Below are positions 29,616-37,954 of a DNA stretch of 64,000 bases, one piece after another. The stretch lies in the NCBI RefSeq assembly GCF_002155965.1, contig NZ_MUMH01000007.1, positions 1-64,000 of the forward strand. Reading direction: 5' to 3'. The translations under genes were made by a program, and so were the position numbers. Source of the stretch: Allokutzneria sp. NRRL B-24872. GTDB taxonomy: Bacteria; Actinomycetota; Actinomycetes; Mycobacteriales; Pseudonocardiaceae. Numbering within the stretch: the first letter of the stretch is position 1; each line of letters starts with the position of its first letter. The notes beneath the pieces were generated by a model that saw nothing but the letters and a program-made list of their open reading frames with translations, made no database searches and had not been told where the DNA came from.

Positions 29616-31325
29616 GTGACAGTTACCCCGTTCGACGATATCGGAAATCCAAAAGCAACCTTCGGTGTCGCAACCGCATATAACGAAACGACTACGGAGA
29701 GTTCTTCCCGGCGCTGGAATACCGGGGTCGCGGTCGCGGCCGTCGCGGTGATCCTGGTCGCGGGATACTCCAGGCGCTGGATTTCCGATGACGGCCTGAT
29801 CTACGTGCGCGCCGTCGAGCAGATCCTGGAGGGCAACGGCCCGGTCTTCAACGCCGGGGAGCGGGCGGAGACCTCCACCGGGACCCTCTGGCAGTGGTTA
29901 CTCACCGTGGTCGGGTTCGTGCTGCCGGACAGCCTGCCGCAGCTGGCCGTCTACCTCGGGCTCGGCTTCGCCGGTGCGGCGTTCGCGCTCGGGGTGACCG
30001 CCTCGCAGCGGCTGCACGGCGGCGCCCCGGTCCCGGCGGGCGTGGTGATCCTGCTCGCGCTGTCGCCGATGTGGGACTTCGCCACCTCCGGACTGGAGAC
30101 CGGGTTCGCCTTCGCCTGGATCGCGGGCAGCTGGTGGTTGCTGGTGCACTCGCGGGACAGCGACCGGGAGACCCACTTCGGGCTGGCCTTCGTGTTCGGC
30201 CTCGGCCCGCTGGTGCGGCCGGACCTGGCGCTGGTCTCGATCGTGTTCCTGGTCGCGCTGTGGCTGCTGCACCGGCCCGCGCGGCGGACCACGATCGCGA
30301 TGCTCGGCGTCGCGGGCGCGCTGCCGGTGGCCTACCAGATCTTCCGGATGGGCTACTACGGCATCCTCGTGCCGCTGCCCGCGATCAGCAAGGAAGCCTC
30401 CGGCTCGTACTGGCTGCGCGGCTTCTCCTACTTCTTCGACCTGTTCCTCACCTACGGGGCGATCATCCCGGTCGGCATCGTGCTCTGGGTCGGCCTGCGG
30501 CGGCACTACAACCGCAGCGACCGAGTGCTGGTGTTCGCGCCGGTGATCGCGGGCGCGCTGTCCATGGTCTACGTGATCAAGGTCGGCGGTGACTTCATGC
30601 ACGGCCGGATGCTGCTGCCCGGTCTGCTGCTGATCCTGCTGCCGTTCTTCTGCATGCCCAGGCCCGCCAACCCCGAGATGATGAAGTGGGCCAGCGCCGG
30701 GCTCATCGGCTGGGCCCTGCTCTCCGCCGCCCTGCTGCGCCCGATCTACGCGCCGCACTTCGGCCCGATGGGCGTCGCCGACGAGCGCAGCCACTACGTG
30801 AACTCCACCCACGTGGTGAACCCGATCTCCAAGCGGGACTACGTCGAGGCGCAGCCGGAGAAGCGGAACTGGGTGCGCGCCGCCGAGGGCGAGCTGGTGT
30901 TCGCGCTGGAGAAGCCGAGGACCGAGCCGCTGGCGCCGCACCGCGAGGAGCGCGTGGCCTTCGTCTGGCCGGTCCTGGGCACGGCGGGCGCGCTGACCAC
31001 GCTCGACGAGACCGTGGTGGACCCGATCGGCCTGTCCTACCCGCTGGCCGCGCACCTGGAGCTGACCGATCGCGGTGGCCGCGTCGGGCACGAGAAGAAG
31101 CTGCCAAGGGTGTGGATCACCGCTGACTACGGCGCTCCGACGAAGGAGAACGAGGCGGCCAGGCGGGCATTGTCCTGCGGTGCTCTCGCCGAGCTCCAGG
31201 AGTCCGTGCGCGCGCCCATGTCGTGGGAGCGGTTCGTGGACAACTTCCTCGGCTCCTTCGGCAGGACCACGTTGCGCGTGCCCGCCGACCCGGTCGCCGC
31301 GGAGCGCCTGTTCTGCGGAGGCTGA
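29616..31325 (+). CDS. AftB-like arabinofuranosyltransferase, copy 2
   Basis: This 569-residue protein is a close paralogue of copy 1: RRWISDDGLIYVRAVEQIL, NAGERAETSTGTLWQWLL, GYYGILVPLPAISKEAS and GGDFMHGRMLLPGLLL are nearly identical, while the N-terminal tail and the C-terminal soluble domain diverge (deletion near residue 440). Tandem duplication is evident. GTG start at 29616 with GGAG nine bases upstream. A TATAAA hexamer at 29564 could be the -10 of its own promoter. Different acceptor arms of the arabinan may be the reason for two copies, but this is inferred. Confidence 0.86.
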   Translation: MTVTPFDDIGNPKATFGVATAYNETTTESSSRRWNTGVAVAAVAVILVAGYSRRWISDDGLIYVRAVEQILEGNGPVFNAGERAETSTGTLWQWLLTVVGFVLPDSLPQLAVYLGLGFAGAAFALGVTASQRLHGGAPVPAGVVILLALSPMWDFATSGLETGFAFAWIAGSWWLLVHSRDSDRETHFGLAFVFGLGPLVRPDLALVSIVFLVALWLLHRPARRTTIAMLGVAGALPVAYQIFRMGYYGILVPLPAISKEASGSYWLRGFSYFFDLFLTYGAIIPVGIVLWVGLRRHYNRSDRVLVFAPVIAGALSMVYVIKVGGDFMHGRMLLPGLLLILLPFFCMPRPANPEMMKWASAGLIGWALLSAALLRPIYAPHFGPMGVADERSHYVNSTHVVNPISKRDYVEAQPEKRNWVRAAEGELVFALEKPRTEPLAPHREERVAFVWPVLGTAGALTTLDETVVDPIGLSYPLAAHLELTDRGGRVGHEKKLPRVWITADYGAPTKENEAARRALSCGALAELQESVRAPMSWERFVDNFLGSFGRTTLRVPADPVAAERLFCGG

Positions 31326-31337
31326 CGGGGAGCGCGT

Positions 31338-31353
31338 ATACCCTCGGGGGTAT
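31338..31353. promoter_or_regulatory. CsoR/RicR-like copper operator
   Basis: ATACCC-TCGG-GGGTAT is a perfect inverted repeat with 6-base arms and a 4-base spacer. It matches the known ATACCC-N4-GGGTAT type operators of copper sensors CsoR/RicR in actinobacteria. It sits between the end of AftB-like copy 2 and the DUF6153 gene and overlaps its first possible ATG. Confidence 0.7.
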
Positions 31354-31684
31354 GCGCCGGGCACCCATGAGCACGCTCCTGCTCGGGCTGCTCGTGGCCG
31401 GGCTCAGCTTCAGCGTGCTCGCGATGCACCAGGTCCCGCACGCGGTTTCCGTTGTGCAGCAACACCACTGCGATGGCGGGAGCCCTGCGGACCCGGTGAC
31501 GCACATGTGCGCCGGACTGGTCGTGGTGGTCGCCGCGCTCGGGGCGCTGAGCCTGGTGGCGCTGCTGCGCCGCGAGCCCGTCGTGCTCGCCCGCCCGTCG
31601 CTGCTGCGGTGGCTGCGCCGTCTGTCCGGTCGCGCGCCACCGGTTCGGCTGAAGCTCGCGGAGTTGTGCGTACTGCGGTTGTGA
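31352..31684 (+). CDS. DUF6153-like small membrane protein
   Basis: This 110-residue protein has a signal/anchor helix (STLLLGLLVAGLSFSVLAM), a periplasmic loop with His/Cys residues (QQHHCDGG and HMCAG) and a second helix VVVVAALGALSLVALL. This arrangement is that of DUF6153 proteins, which usually sit with DUF305 genes. The His/Cys loop could bind copper. ATG at 31352 overlaps the operator, so the real start may be the ATG at 31367, with the message beginning downstream of the operator. The DUF305 gene follows 78 bases later. Confidence 0.75.
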   Translation: MRRAPMSTLLLGLLVAGLSFSVLAMHQVPHAVSVVQQHHCDGGSPADPVTHMCAGLVVVVAALGALSLVALLRREPVVLARPSLLRWLRRLSGRAPPVRLKLAELCVLRL

Positions 31685-31762
31685 CCGGTTAGCCGGAGAG
31701 CGTGCGTTTCTTGGCACGCCCCGGACCCGGCCCACCGTCACGACTCCTCGAAACGAGAAGCG

Positions 31763-32293
31763 ATGAAGCTCAGGTTCCTCGTGGCCGCACTGGCCGCGCT
31801 CACCCTCACCGCCTGCGGCCAGCAGGCCCCGGCGCACAACCAGGCGGACGTGGACTTCGCCTCCGGGATGGTGCCGCACCACCGGCAGGCCGTGGAGATG
31901 GCCGACCTCATCCCGGGCCGCAGCGACCACCCGAAGCTGCTCGCGCTGGGCGAGCGGGTCCGCAAGGCGCAGCAGCCGGAGATCGACGCGATGACCGGCT
32001 GGCTCAAACGCTGGGGCGCCCCAGAGCCCACCGACCACAGCGGCCACGCCGGGCACGGGATGGCGGGGATGATGACGCCGCAGCAGATGGCCGAGTTGAA
32101 GGCGGGCAAGGGCGTCGGCTTCGACAAGGCGTGGCTGCGGATGATGATCGAGCACCACAGGGGCGCGCTGGAGATGTCGCGCGCGGAGCTGGCCAAGGGC
32201 TCCGACGCCGACGCGAAGAAGCTCGCCCAGTCGATCCTGGACTCGCAGCAGAAGGAGATCGACGAGATGACCGCGCTCCTCGCGGAGCGCTGA
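31763..32293 (+). CDS. DUF305 lipoprotein, probable copper-binding
   Basis: This 176-residue protein has a lipoprotein signal (lipobox LTAC, Cys18) and two ferritin-like helical repeats, each with a metal-type motif: GMVPHHRQAVEMADL (about 35-49) and MIEHHRGALEMS (about 130-141), separated by a His/Met-rich segment (HSGHAGHGMAGMM). DUF305 includes CopM of Synechocystis, which binds copper. Its position behind DUF6153 and the operator supports a copper-handling role outside the cell membrane. ATG start, weak ribosome binding site. Confidence 0.86.
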   Translation: MKLRFLVAALAALTLTACGQQAPAHNQADVDFASGMVPHHRQAVEMADLIPGRSDHPKLLALGERVRKAQQPEIDAMTGWLKRWGAPEPTDHSGHAGHGMAGMMTPQQMAELKAGKGVGFDKAWLRMMIEHHRGALEMSRAELAKGSDADAKKLAQSILDSQQKEIDEMTALLAER

Positions 32294-32301
32294 TCTGAGT
32301 G

Positions 32302-32330
32302 GCCGCGGCGGGGTCGTGACCCGCCGCGGC
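32302..32330. terminator. Bidirectional terminator after DUF305 gene
   Basis: GCCGCGGCGGG (32302-32312) and CCCGCCGCGGC (32320-32330) make a perfect 11-base stem with a 7-base loop between the convergent DUF305 gene and the UbiD gene. Confidence 0.75.
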
Positions 32331-32337
32331 GTCTCCG

Positions 32338-33951
32338 CTAGTGCACCCAGTTGTCGAGGATCTTCTTGCGCAGCGCCGCCGGGTAGTTGTCCTCGAAGGC
32401 GGCGTTGCGCGGGCGCTCGGGGCCCTGCGGCAGCAACGAGTCGAAGGCCAGCAGCGGGGCGAGGTAGCTCTCCTGCTCCTCCTTGCCGTAGCAGACCATC
32501 AGCGCGTTGAACGACCGCTGCGGGATCACCACCTGGTCCTTCACCGGGTGCGTCCTGGTGGCGAAGCCCCACATGAGGTCGCGGTGCTCGGTCACGTCCA
32601 GGTCGTCGTCGAGGACCATCACCTGCGAGAGCCAGATGACCACGCGCGTGTCGCAGATGATCTCCGCGATGCGCTTGGTCAGCTCCCGCGAGGACGAGAT
32701 GCCGGTGCGCTTGGGCCAGTCCTTCGGCACGGTCACCGCGAGCACGTGCAGGGCGCTCTCCGGCACCATCCACGCGTTCGTCGCCGGAATCCCGTTCTTG
32801 CGCAAGGCGTTCAGGATGATCGCGGACGCGGGAACGCCGACCGCGGTGTGGTCCTCGTCCACCGCCTTGCCCGCCGCGACCACCGGCAGGATCGCGTTGT
32901 CCCGGTGGGTGATCGCGGTGACCGTGCAGGTCGGCATCTGCCGCACGTGCGTGCTCATGTAGCCGGGCGCCTCGCCCATCGGCCCCTCGGGCACGGTCTT
33001 CTCGAAGTCGATGTGCCCCTCGATGACGATCTCCGCCGTCGCCGGGACGCGCAGGTCGACCGTTTTGCAGCGCACCAGTTCCACGGGCTTGCCGTAGTAG
33101 CCGCCGAGGAAGGACGCCTCGTTCACCCCGTCCGGCAACGACATCGCCGAGGCGAACGGCACTCCGGGCTCGGCCCCCTGCACGAGGGCGAACGGAGCCT
33201 GCTTGCCCTGCTCCGCCCACTGCGCCGCGATCACGCCGAGGTGCTGGAAGAACGGGACGACCAGGGGCGCGAAGCGCTTGCCGTCCACCAGCATCGCGCG
33301 GCTGATCGACCAGTTGACCCACTTGCCGTCCGGGGTGCCGACGACGAAGGTGCCCCAGGTGTTCAGGTACGGCCCGCCGTCGCCGTCGTGCAGCAGCGGC
33401 ACCGGGATCTTGGTGAGGTCGGCGTCCTTGCCAAGCAACACGTTCTGCTGACACGGTCCACTGTGGACGGTTATCGGCTCGATCGGTTTGAGGTCGTGCG
33501 CCCGCGTCAGCGCCTCCACCATGGCCAGCGGGTGGGTGTCCGGTTTGAAGCCGAGCGACAGCGCCACGCGGGCGTAGCGGGCCTTGGGTAGCGAGCTGAG
33601 CGCGGCGGGCGCTCCGAGCACGCGGAAGCCCTTGCGGTGTCCCTTGATCCGGTTGAACAGCACGGCGGGACCGTTGATCTCGGTGGTGCGCCTGGCGATC
33701 GCGCCGATCTCCAGGTGCGTGTCCACCTCGCGGTTGATCTGCCGCAGGTCGCCGAGCGCGTCCAGCGCGTCCAGGTACTCGCGCAGGCTGCCCAGCCGCC
33801 GCTTGGCGTCGGCGACGTGCGGGTCCCACTTCGGCGGGGCCGCGGCGGCGCTCTGCGCGGTGATCCCGGCCAGGCTCGCGCCGACCGAGCCCGCGGCGAG
33901 CAGTCCGCCGCGCCAGAGGAGCCCTCTGCGGGAGATCCCGGTGCCAGACAT
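32338..33951 (-). CDS. UbiD-family decarboxylase with Tat signal
   Basis: This 537-residue protein has a twin-arginine signal at its N-terminus (ISRRGLLWRGG, hydrophobic stretch, AAAA before the mature part), then a UbiD fold: prFMN/metal-binding N-terminal domain with FNRIKGHRKGFRVLG, the NTWGTFVV strand, and the EGPMGEAPGYMS segment holding the Glu of the catalytic E-R-E set, then the C-terminal VPKDWPKRTG region. UbiD enzymes use prenyl-FMN to (de)carboxylate aromatic or unsaturated acids. Starts 2 bases after the UbiX-like gene, which makes the cofactor. Substrate unknown. Confidence 0.87.
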   Translation of the reverse strand: MSGTGISRRGLLWRGGLLAAGSVGASLAGITAQSAAAAPPKWDPHVADAKRRLGSLREYLDALDALGDLRQINREVDTHLEIGAIARRTTEINGPAVLFNRIKGHRKGFRVLGAPAALSSLPKARYARVALSLGFKPDTHPLAMVEALTRAHDLKPIEPITVHSGPCQQNVLLGKDADLTKIPVPLLHDGDGGPYLNTWGTFVVGTPDGKWVNWSISRAMLVDGKRFAPLVVPFFQHLGVIAAQWAEQGKQAPFALVQGAEPGVPFASAMSLPDGVNEASFLGGYYGKPVELVRCKTVDLRVPATAEIVIEGHIDFEKTVPEGPMGEAPGYMSTHVRQMPTCTVTAITHRDNAILPVVAAGKAVDEDHTAVGVPASAIILNALRKNGIPATNAWMVPESALHVLAVTVPKDWPKRTGISSSRELTKRIAEIICDTRVVIWLSQVMVLDDDLDVTEHRDLMWGFATRTHPVKDQVVIPQRSFNALMVCYGKEEQESYLAPLLAFDSLLPQGPERPRNAAFEDNYPAALRKKILDNWVH

Positions 33952-33953
33952 GC

Positions 33954-34562
33954 CTACTCCTTGTACGAGAAGCCGTTGGTGATCAGTCGCTGCGCCTTGG
34001 CGTCGGCCGTCCCGGTCCAGCGCGCCGCGCCGGGGACCTCAAGACCGAACTGGTCGAGAATCCTGGCGACGGTGTGGTCGATGACGTCGTCGAGGCTGTG
34101 CGGCGCGTTGTAGAACGCGGGAACGGGCGGGAACACCGTCGCTCCCGCCTGCGTCACGCCGAGCATGTTCTCCAGGTGGATCGTGCTCAGCGGGGTCTCG
34201 CGGACCACCAGCACCAGCCTGCGGCGCTCCTTGAGCACCACGTCGGCGGCGCGGCTGATCAGTCCATCGCCCGTGCCGTGCCGGATGGTGGCCAGGGTCT
34301 TGGTGGTGCAGGGGACGACCACCATGCCGTCCGTGCGGAAGGACCCGCTGGAGATCGGCGCGGCCTGGTCGTCGGCGGAGTACACGGCCGTGGCCAGCGC
34401 GCGCACCTCGCGCACGGAGTGGCTGGTCTCCAGTTCGATCGTGGCCCGCGCCCACTTGCTCAGCACCAGGTGCGACTCGACGCCGAGCTCGCGCAGCGCG
34501 AGCAGCACCCGCACGCCGAGCTCGGCCCCGGTCGCTCCGGTCATCCCCACTACCAGGCGCAT
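33954..34562 (-). CDS. UbiX-like flavin prenyltransferase
   Basis: This 202-residue flavoprotein should make prenyl-FMN for the UbiD partner. It has the FMN-binding GMTGATGAELGVRVL, a Ser/Thr-rich phosphate segment (SSGSFRTDGMVVVPCTTKTLA), the RRRLVLVVRETPLSTIHLENML signature and VPAFYNAPHSLDDVIDHTVARILDQ at the end, as in UbiX/Pad1. The ATG at 34562 is preferred because GTGGAGG lies 5 bases upstream; a GTG four codons earlier lacks one. It is divergent from rlmA with an A+T-rich 120-base region between. Confidence 0.92.
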   Translation of the reverse strand: MRLVVGMTGATGAELGVRVLLALRELGVESHLVLSKWARATIELETSHSVREVRALATAVYSADDQAAPISSGSFRTDGMVVVPCTTKTLATIRHGTGDGLISRAADVVLKERRRLVLVVRETPLSTIHLENMLGVTQAGATVFPPVPAFYNAPHSLDDVIDHTVARILDQFGLEVPGAARWTGTADAKAQRLITNGFSYKE

Positions 34563-34668
34563 CGCAACCTCCACGAGTTTTTACAATGCGACTGCATGGT
34601 ATAGATCCGGACATCTTTTCGGAAGACACCAGGGCTTTGCCTCCGCCGGGGTGGGCACGGGCGACGCA

Positions 34669-34674
34669 TATACT
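34669..34674 (+). promoter_or_regulatory. Putative -10 element of the RlmA-type gene
   Basis: TATACT lies 9 bases before the ATG, with no Shine-Dalgarno sequence between, so a leaderless message is likely. No clear -35 hexamer is seen. Confidence 0.35.
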
Positions 34675-34683
34675 CGCCGCGTC

Positions 34684-35493
34684 ATGCGCAGCGAACTCCT
34701 GGAACACCTGCGGTGTCCGCATTGCGCGGCACCACTCGCGGCGACTGGGAACACCGTTTCCTGCGCTGGCGGCCACAGCTTCGACATCGCCAGGCAGGGC
34801 TACGTGAGCCTGCTCGCCGGCGGTCACTCCTACCGCGTCGACACCGCCGAGATGGTGGCCGCGCGCGATGCCTTCCTGGGCGCGGGCCACTACACCCCGA
34901 TCTCCGAAGCGCTCGCGAACGCGGCGCGGCGCCCGCTGCCCGCGGGGTGCGTGCTCGACATCGGCGGCGGCACCGGGCACTACCTGCGCGCGGTGCTCGA
35001 CGCCCTGCCCGACCGCGACGGCATCGTGCTCGACCTGTCCAAGTTCGCAGCGCGGCGCGCGGCCAAGGCGCACCCCAGGATCGGCGCGGTCGTCGCGGAC
35101 GCGTGGCGCGAGCTGCCCGTGCACGACGGCACGGCCGCCCTGGTGCTCAACGTGTTCGCCCCGCGCAACGGCCCGGAACTGCGCCGCGTGCTGCACCCCG
35201 AAGGCGAGCTGGTCGTGGTCACCCCCACCCCGGCGCACCTCGCGTCACTGGTGCGGGAGCTGGACCTGCTCACGGTGGACGAGCGCAAGGACGAACGGCT
35301 GCACGAGGCACTGGACCCGCACTTCACGCTGCTCGGCAGGGAGACCGTCGAGTACGCGCTCGCCCCTGGCGGCGCCGCGCTCGCCCAGCTCGTGGGCATG
35401 GGACCGAGCGCGTGGTCGGCCAGGACGACCGCCCTTCCCGAGGACTTCAAGACCACCGTGTCGGTGTCGCTGACCCGCTACCGCCCGAAGTGA
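34684..35493 (+). CDS. 23S rRNA (guanine-N1)-methyltransferase, RlmA/TlrB type
   Basis: This 269-residue protein has an N-terminal zinc knuckle (C11, C14, C27, H31 in CPHC, SCAGGH) followed by the ARQGYVSLLAGG segment that is diagnostic of RlmA proteins and a class I SAM domain with VLDIGGGTGHYLRAVL. RlmA(II)/TlrB methylates G748 in 23S rRNA of Gram-positive bacteria, which affects macrolide binding. The ATG at 34684 has no ribosome binding site but TATACT nine bases upstream. tex follows 10 bases later. Confidence 0.85.
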   Translation: MRSELLEHLRCPHCAAPLAATGNTVSCAGGHSFDIARQGYVSLLAGGHSYRVDTAEMVAARDAFLGAGHYTPISEALANAARRPLPAGCVLDIGGGTGHYLRAVLDALPDRDGIVLDLSKFAARRAAKAHPRIGAVVADAWRELPVHDGTAALVLNVFAPRNGPELRRVLHPEGELVVVTPTPAHLASLVRELDLLTVDERKDERLHEALDPHFTLLGRETVEYALAPGGAALAQLVGMGPSAWSARTTALPEDFKTTVSVSLTRYRPK

Positions 35494-35502
35494 AGGATCG
35501 CC

Positions 35503-37866
35503 ATGCTGTCCATTCCCCAGAAAATCGCCGATGAGCTCGGGGTGCGCGAGCGCCAGGTGGTCGCGGCGGTCGAGCTGCTCGACGGCGGCTCGACCGTGCC
35601 GTTCATCGCCCGGTACCGCAAGGAGGTCACGGGCGAGCTCGACGACGCGCAGCTGCGCACCCTGGACGAGCGCCTCGGCTACCTGAGGGAGCTGGAGGAG
35701 CGGCGCAAGGCCGTGCTGGAGTCGATCGACTCGCAGGGCAAGCTCGACGACGCGCTGCGGGCGCAGATCCTGGCCGCGGACTCCAAGGCCCGCCTTGAGG
35801 ACATCTACCTGCCGTTCAAGCCGAAGCGGCGCACCAAGGCGCAGATCGCGCGCGAGGCCGGGCTGGAGCCGCTCGCGGACGGCCTGATGGACAACCCCGA
35901 GACCGACCCGAAGGCCGCCGCCGCGGTGTTCGTGGACGCGGAGAAGGGCGTTGCCGACGCGCAGGCCGCACTGGACGGTGCTCGCGCGATCCTGATCGAG
36001 CGCTTCGGCGAGGACGCGGACCTGATCGGTGAGCTGCGCGAGACCGTGTGGTCGCGCGGGCGGCTCGCGTCGAAGGTGCGCGAGGGCAAGGAGACCGACG
36101 GCGCCAAGTTCTCCGACTACTTCGAGTTCGACGAGCCGCTGACGAAGCTGCCGTCGCACCGCGTGCTGGCGATGCTGCGCGGGGAGAAGGAGGAGGTGCT
36201 CGACCTCGTCCTCGACCCCGAGCCCGAGGGCGACGCGTCGGCGATCCCCACTGGCCCCAGCACGTACGAGACCCGCATCGCCGCGCGCTTCGGCGTCGCC
36301 GACAAGGGCCGTGCCGCGGACAAGTGGCTCAGCGACACCGTTCGCTGGGCTTGGCGCACGCGCATCCTGGTGCACCTGCGCATCGACCTGCGGCTGCGCC
36401 TGCGCCAGGCCGCCGAGGACGAGGCAGTGCGCGTGTTCGCGGCCAACCTCCGCGACCTGCTGCTGGCCGCGCCCGCGGGTTCGCGCGCCACGATGGGCCT
36501 CGACCCCGGTTTCCGCACCGGCGTGAAGGTCGCCGTGGTCGACGCGACCGGCAAGGTCGTCGCAACCGACGTCATCTACCCGCACGTGCCGCAGCAGCAG
36601 TGGGACCAGTCGCTGGTCAAGCTGTCCAAGCTGGCCGAGCAGCACAAGGTCGACCTGGTCGCGATCGGCAACGGCACCGCCTCCCGCGAGACCGACAAGC
36701 TCGCCGGTGACCTGATCAAGCTCCGCCCCGACCTCAAGCTGACCAAGGTCGTGGTGTCGGAGGCGGGCGCGTCGGTGTACTCCGCCTCGGCCTACGCCTC
36801 GCAGGAACTGCCCGGCATGGACGTGTCGCTGCGCGGCGCGGTCTCCATCGCGCGCCGCCTGCAGGACCCGCTCGCCGAGCTGGTCAAGATCGACCCGAAG
36901 TCCATCGGCGTCGGCCAGTACCAGCACGACCTGTCCGAGGTGAAGCTCTCGCGCTCGCTGGACGCGGTCGTCGAGGACTGCGTGAACGGCGTCGGCGTCG
37001 ACGTGAACACCGCGTCCGTGCCGCTGCTGACCAGGGTGTCCGGCATCGGCGAGGGCCTGGCGGAGAACATCGTCGCGCACCGCGACGCCAACGGCCCGTT
37101 CCGCTCGCGCAAGGCGCTCAAGGACGTGGCTCGCTTGGGCCCCAAGGCTTTCGAGCAGTGCGCGGGCTTCCTCCGCATCCGCGAGGGCGACGACCCGCTC
37201 GACTCCTCCAGCGTGCACCCCGAGGCTTACCCGGTCGTGCACCGCATCCTGCAGAACACCGGCAGCGAGGTCGCGTCGCTGATCGGCAACACCCGCGTGC
37301 TCAAGAGCCTCGACCCGCAGGCGTTCGTCGACGACACGTTCGGTCTGCCGACGGTCACCGACATCATCAAGGAGCTGGACAAGCCGGGCCGCGACCCGCG
37401 TCCGGCCTTCAAGACCGCGACCTTCGCCGACGGTGTCGAGAAGCTGGCCGACCTCAAGCCCGGCATGACCTTGGAGGGCGTTGTCACCAACGTCGCCGCG
37501 TTCGGCGCGTTCGTGGACATCGGCGTGCACCAGGACGGCCTCGTCCACGTGTCGGCGATGTCCAACACCTTCGTCAAGGACCCGCACGACGTGGTCAAGT
37601 CCGGCGACATCGTGCGCGTGAAGGTCCTCGACGTGGACATCCCCCGCAAGCGCATCTCGCTGACCCTGCGGCTCCAGGACACTCCGGAGCCCGCCGCGCG
37701 CACCAGCGGCGGCGGCGGTCAGCGCGGCGGCGGAGGCGGTCCACGTCGCGGTGGCGGTCAGCAGCGCGGGAACAGCAGCTCCAGCGGCTCCGCCGGTGGT
37801 TCTGGCGGCGGCGCACTCGCGGACGCCCTGCGGCGAGCCGGGTTCGACAAGGGCCTCAACCGGTAG
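35503..37866 (+). CDS. tex: Tex-family S1 RNA-binding transcription accessory protein
   Basis: This 787-residue protein has the Tex layout: N-terminal helical domain with [17 protein letters not shown], a YqgF-like nuclease fold ([18 protein letters not shown]), helix-hairpin-helix repeats ([24 protein letters not shown]), and a C-terminal S1 domain ([34 protein letters not shown]). The tail is a Gly/Arg/Ser-rich 50-residue segment, likely disordered and RNA-binding. AAGGA ribosome binding site 5 bases before ATG. Tex supports transcription and RNA turnover. Confidence 0.96.
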   Translation: MLSIPQKIADELGVRERQVVAAVELLDGGSTVPFIARYRKEVTGELDDAQLRTLDERLGYLRELEERRKAVLESIDSQGKLDDALRAQILAADSKARLEDIYLPFKPKRRTKAQIAREAGLEPLADGLMDNPETDPKAAAAVFVDAEKGVADAQAALDGARAILIERFGEDADLIGELRETVWSRGRLASKVREGKETDGAKFSDYFEFDEPLTKLPSHRVLAMLRGEKEEVLDLVLDPEPEGDASAIPTGPSTYETRIAARFGVADKGRAADKWLSDTVRWAWRTRILVHLRIDLRLRLRQAAEDEAVRVFAANLRDLLLAAPAGSRATMGLDPGFRTGVKVAVVDATGKVVATDVIYPHVPQQQWDQSLVKLSKLAEQHKVDLVAIGNGTASRETDKLAGDLIKLRPDLKLTKVVVSEAGASVYSASAYASQELPGMDVSLRGAVSIARRLQDPLAELVKIDPKSIGVGQYQHDLSEVKLSRSLDAVVEDCVNGVGVDVNTASVPLLTRVSGIGEGLAENIVAHRDANGPFRSRKALKDVARLGPKAFEQCAGFLRIREGDDPLDSSSVHPEAYPVVHRILQNTGSEVASLIGNTRVLKSLDPQAFVDDTFGLPTVTDIIKELDKPGRDPRPAFKTATFADGVEKLADLKPGMTLEGVVTNVAAFGAFVDIGVHQDGLVHVSAMSNTFVKDPHDVVKSGDIVRVKVLDVDIPRKRISLTLRLQDTPEPAARTSGGGGQRGGGGGPRRGGGQQRGNSSSSGSAGGSGGGALADALRRAGFDKGLNR

Positions 37867-37884
37867 CGCTCAGGTCCTGGAGGC

Positions 37885-37925
37885 GCTCGCCACGGCACGG
37901 TGACATGGCACGTGCCGTGGCGAGC
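37885..37925. terminator. Strong bidirectional hairpin after tex
   Basis: GCTCGCCACGGCACG (37885-37899) and CGTGCCGTGGCGAGC (37911-37925) form a perfect 15-base stem with an 11-base loop, between the convergent tex and the gene ending at 37955. It is the longest perfect inverted repeat I noticed in the window. Confidence 0.8.
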
Positions 37926-37954
37926 TTGCCTGGGGATCGGTTGCTCGCCCTCGC

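Noticed and set aside
35245-37587. Long open frame antisense to tex
   Set aside because: It lies opposite a gene with all Tex domains; long antisense frames arise from the GC bias at third codon positions. Its composition (Arg, Val, His-rich) matches no family.
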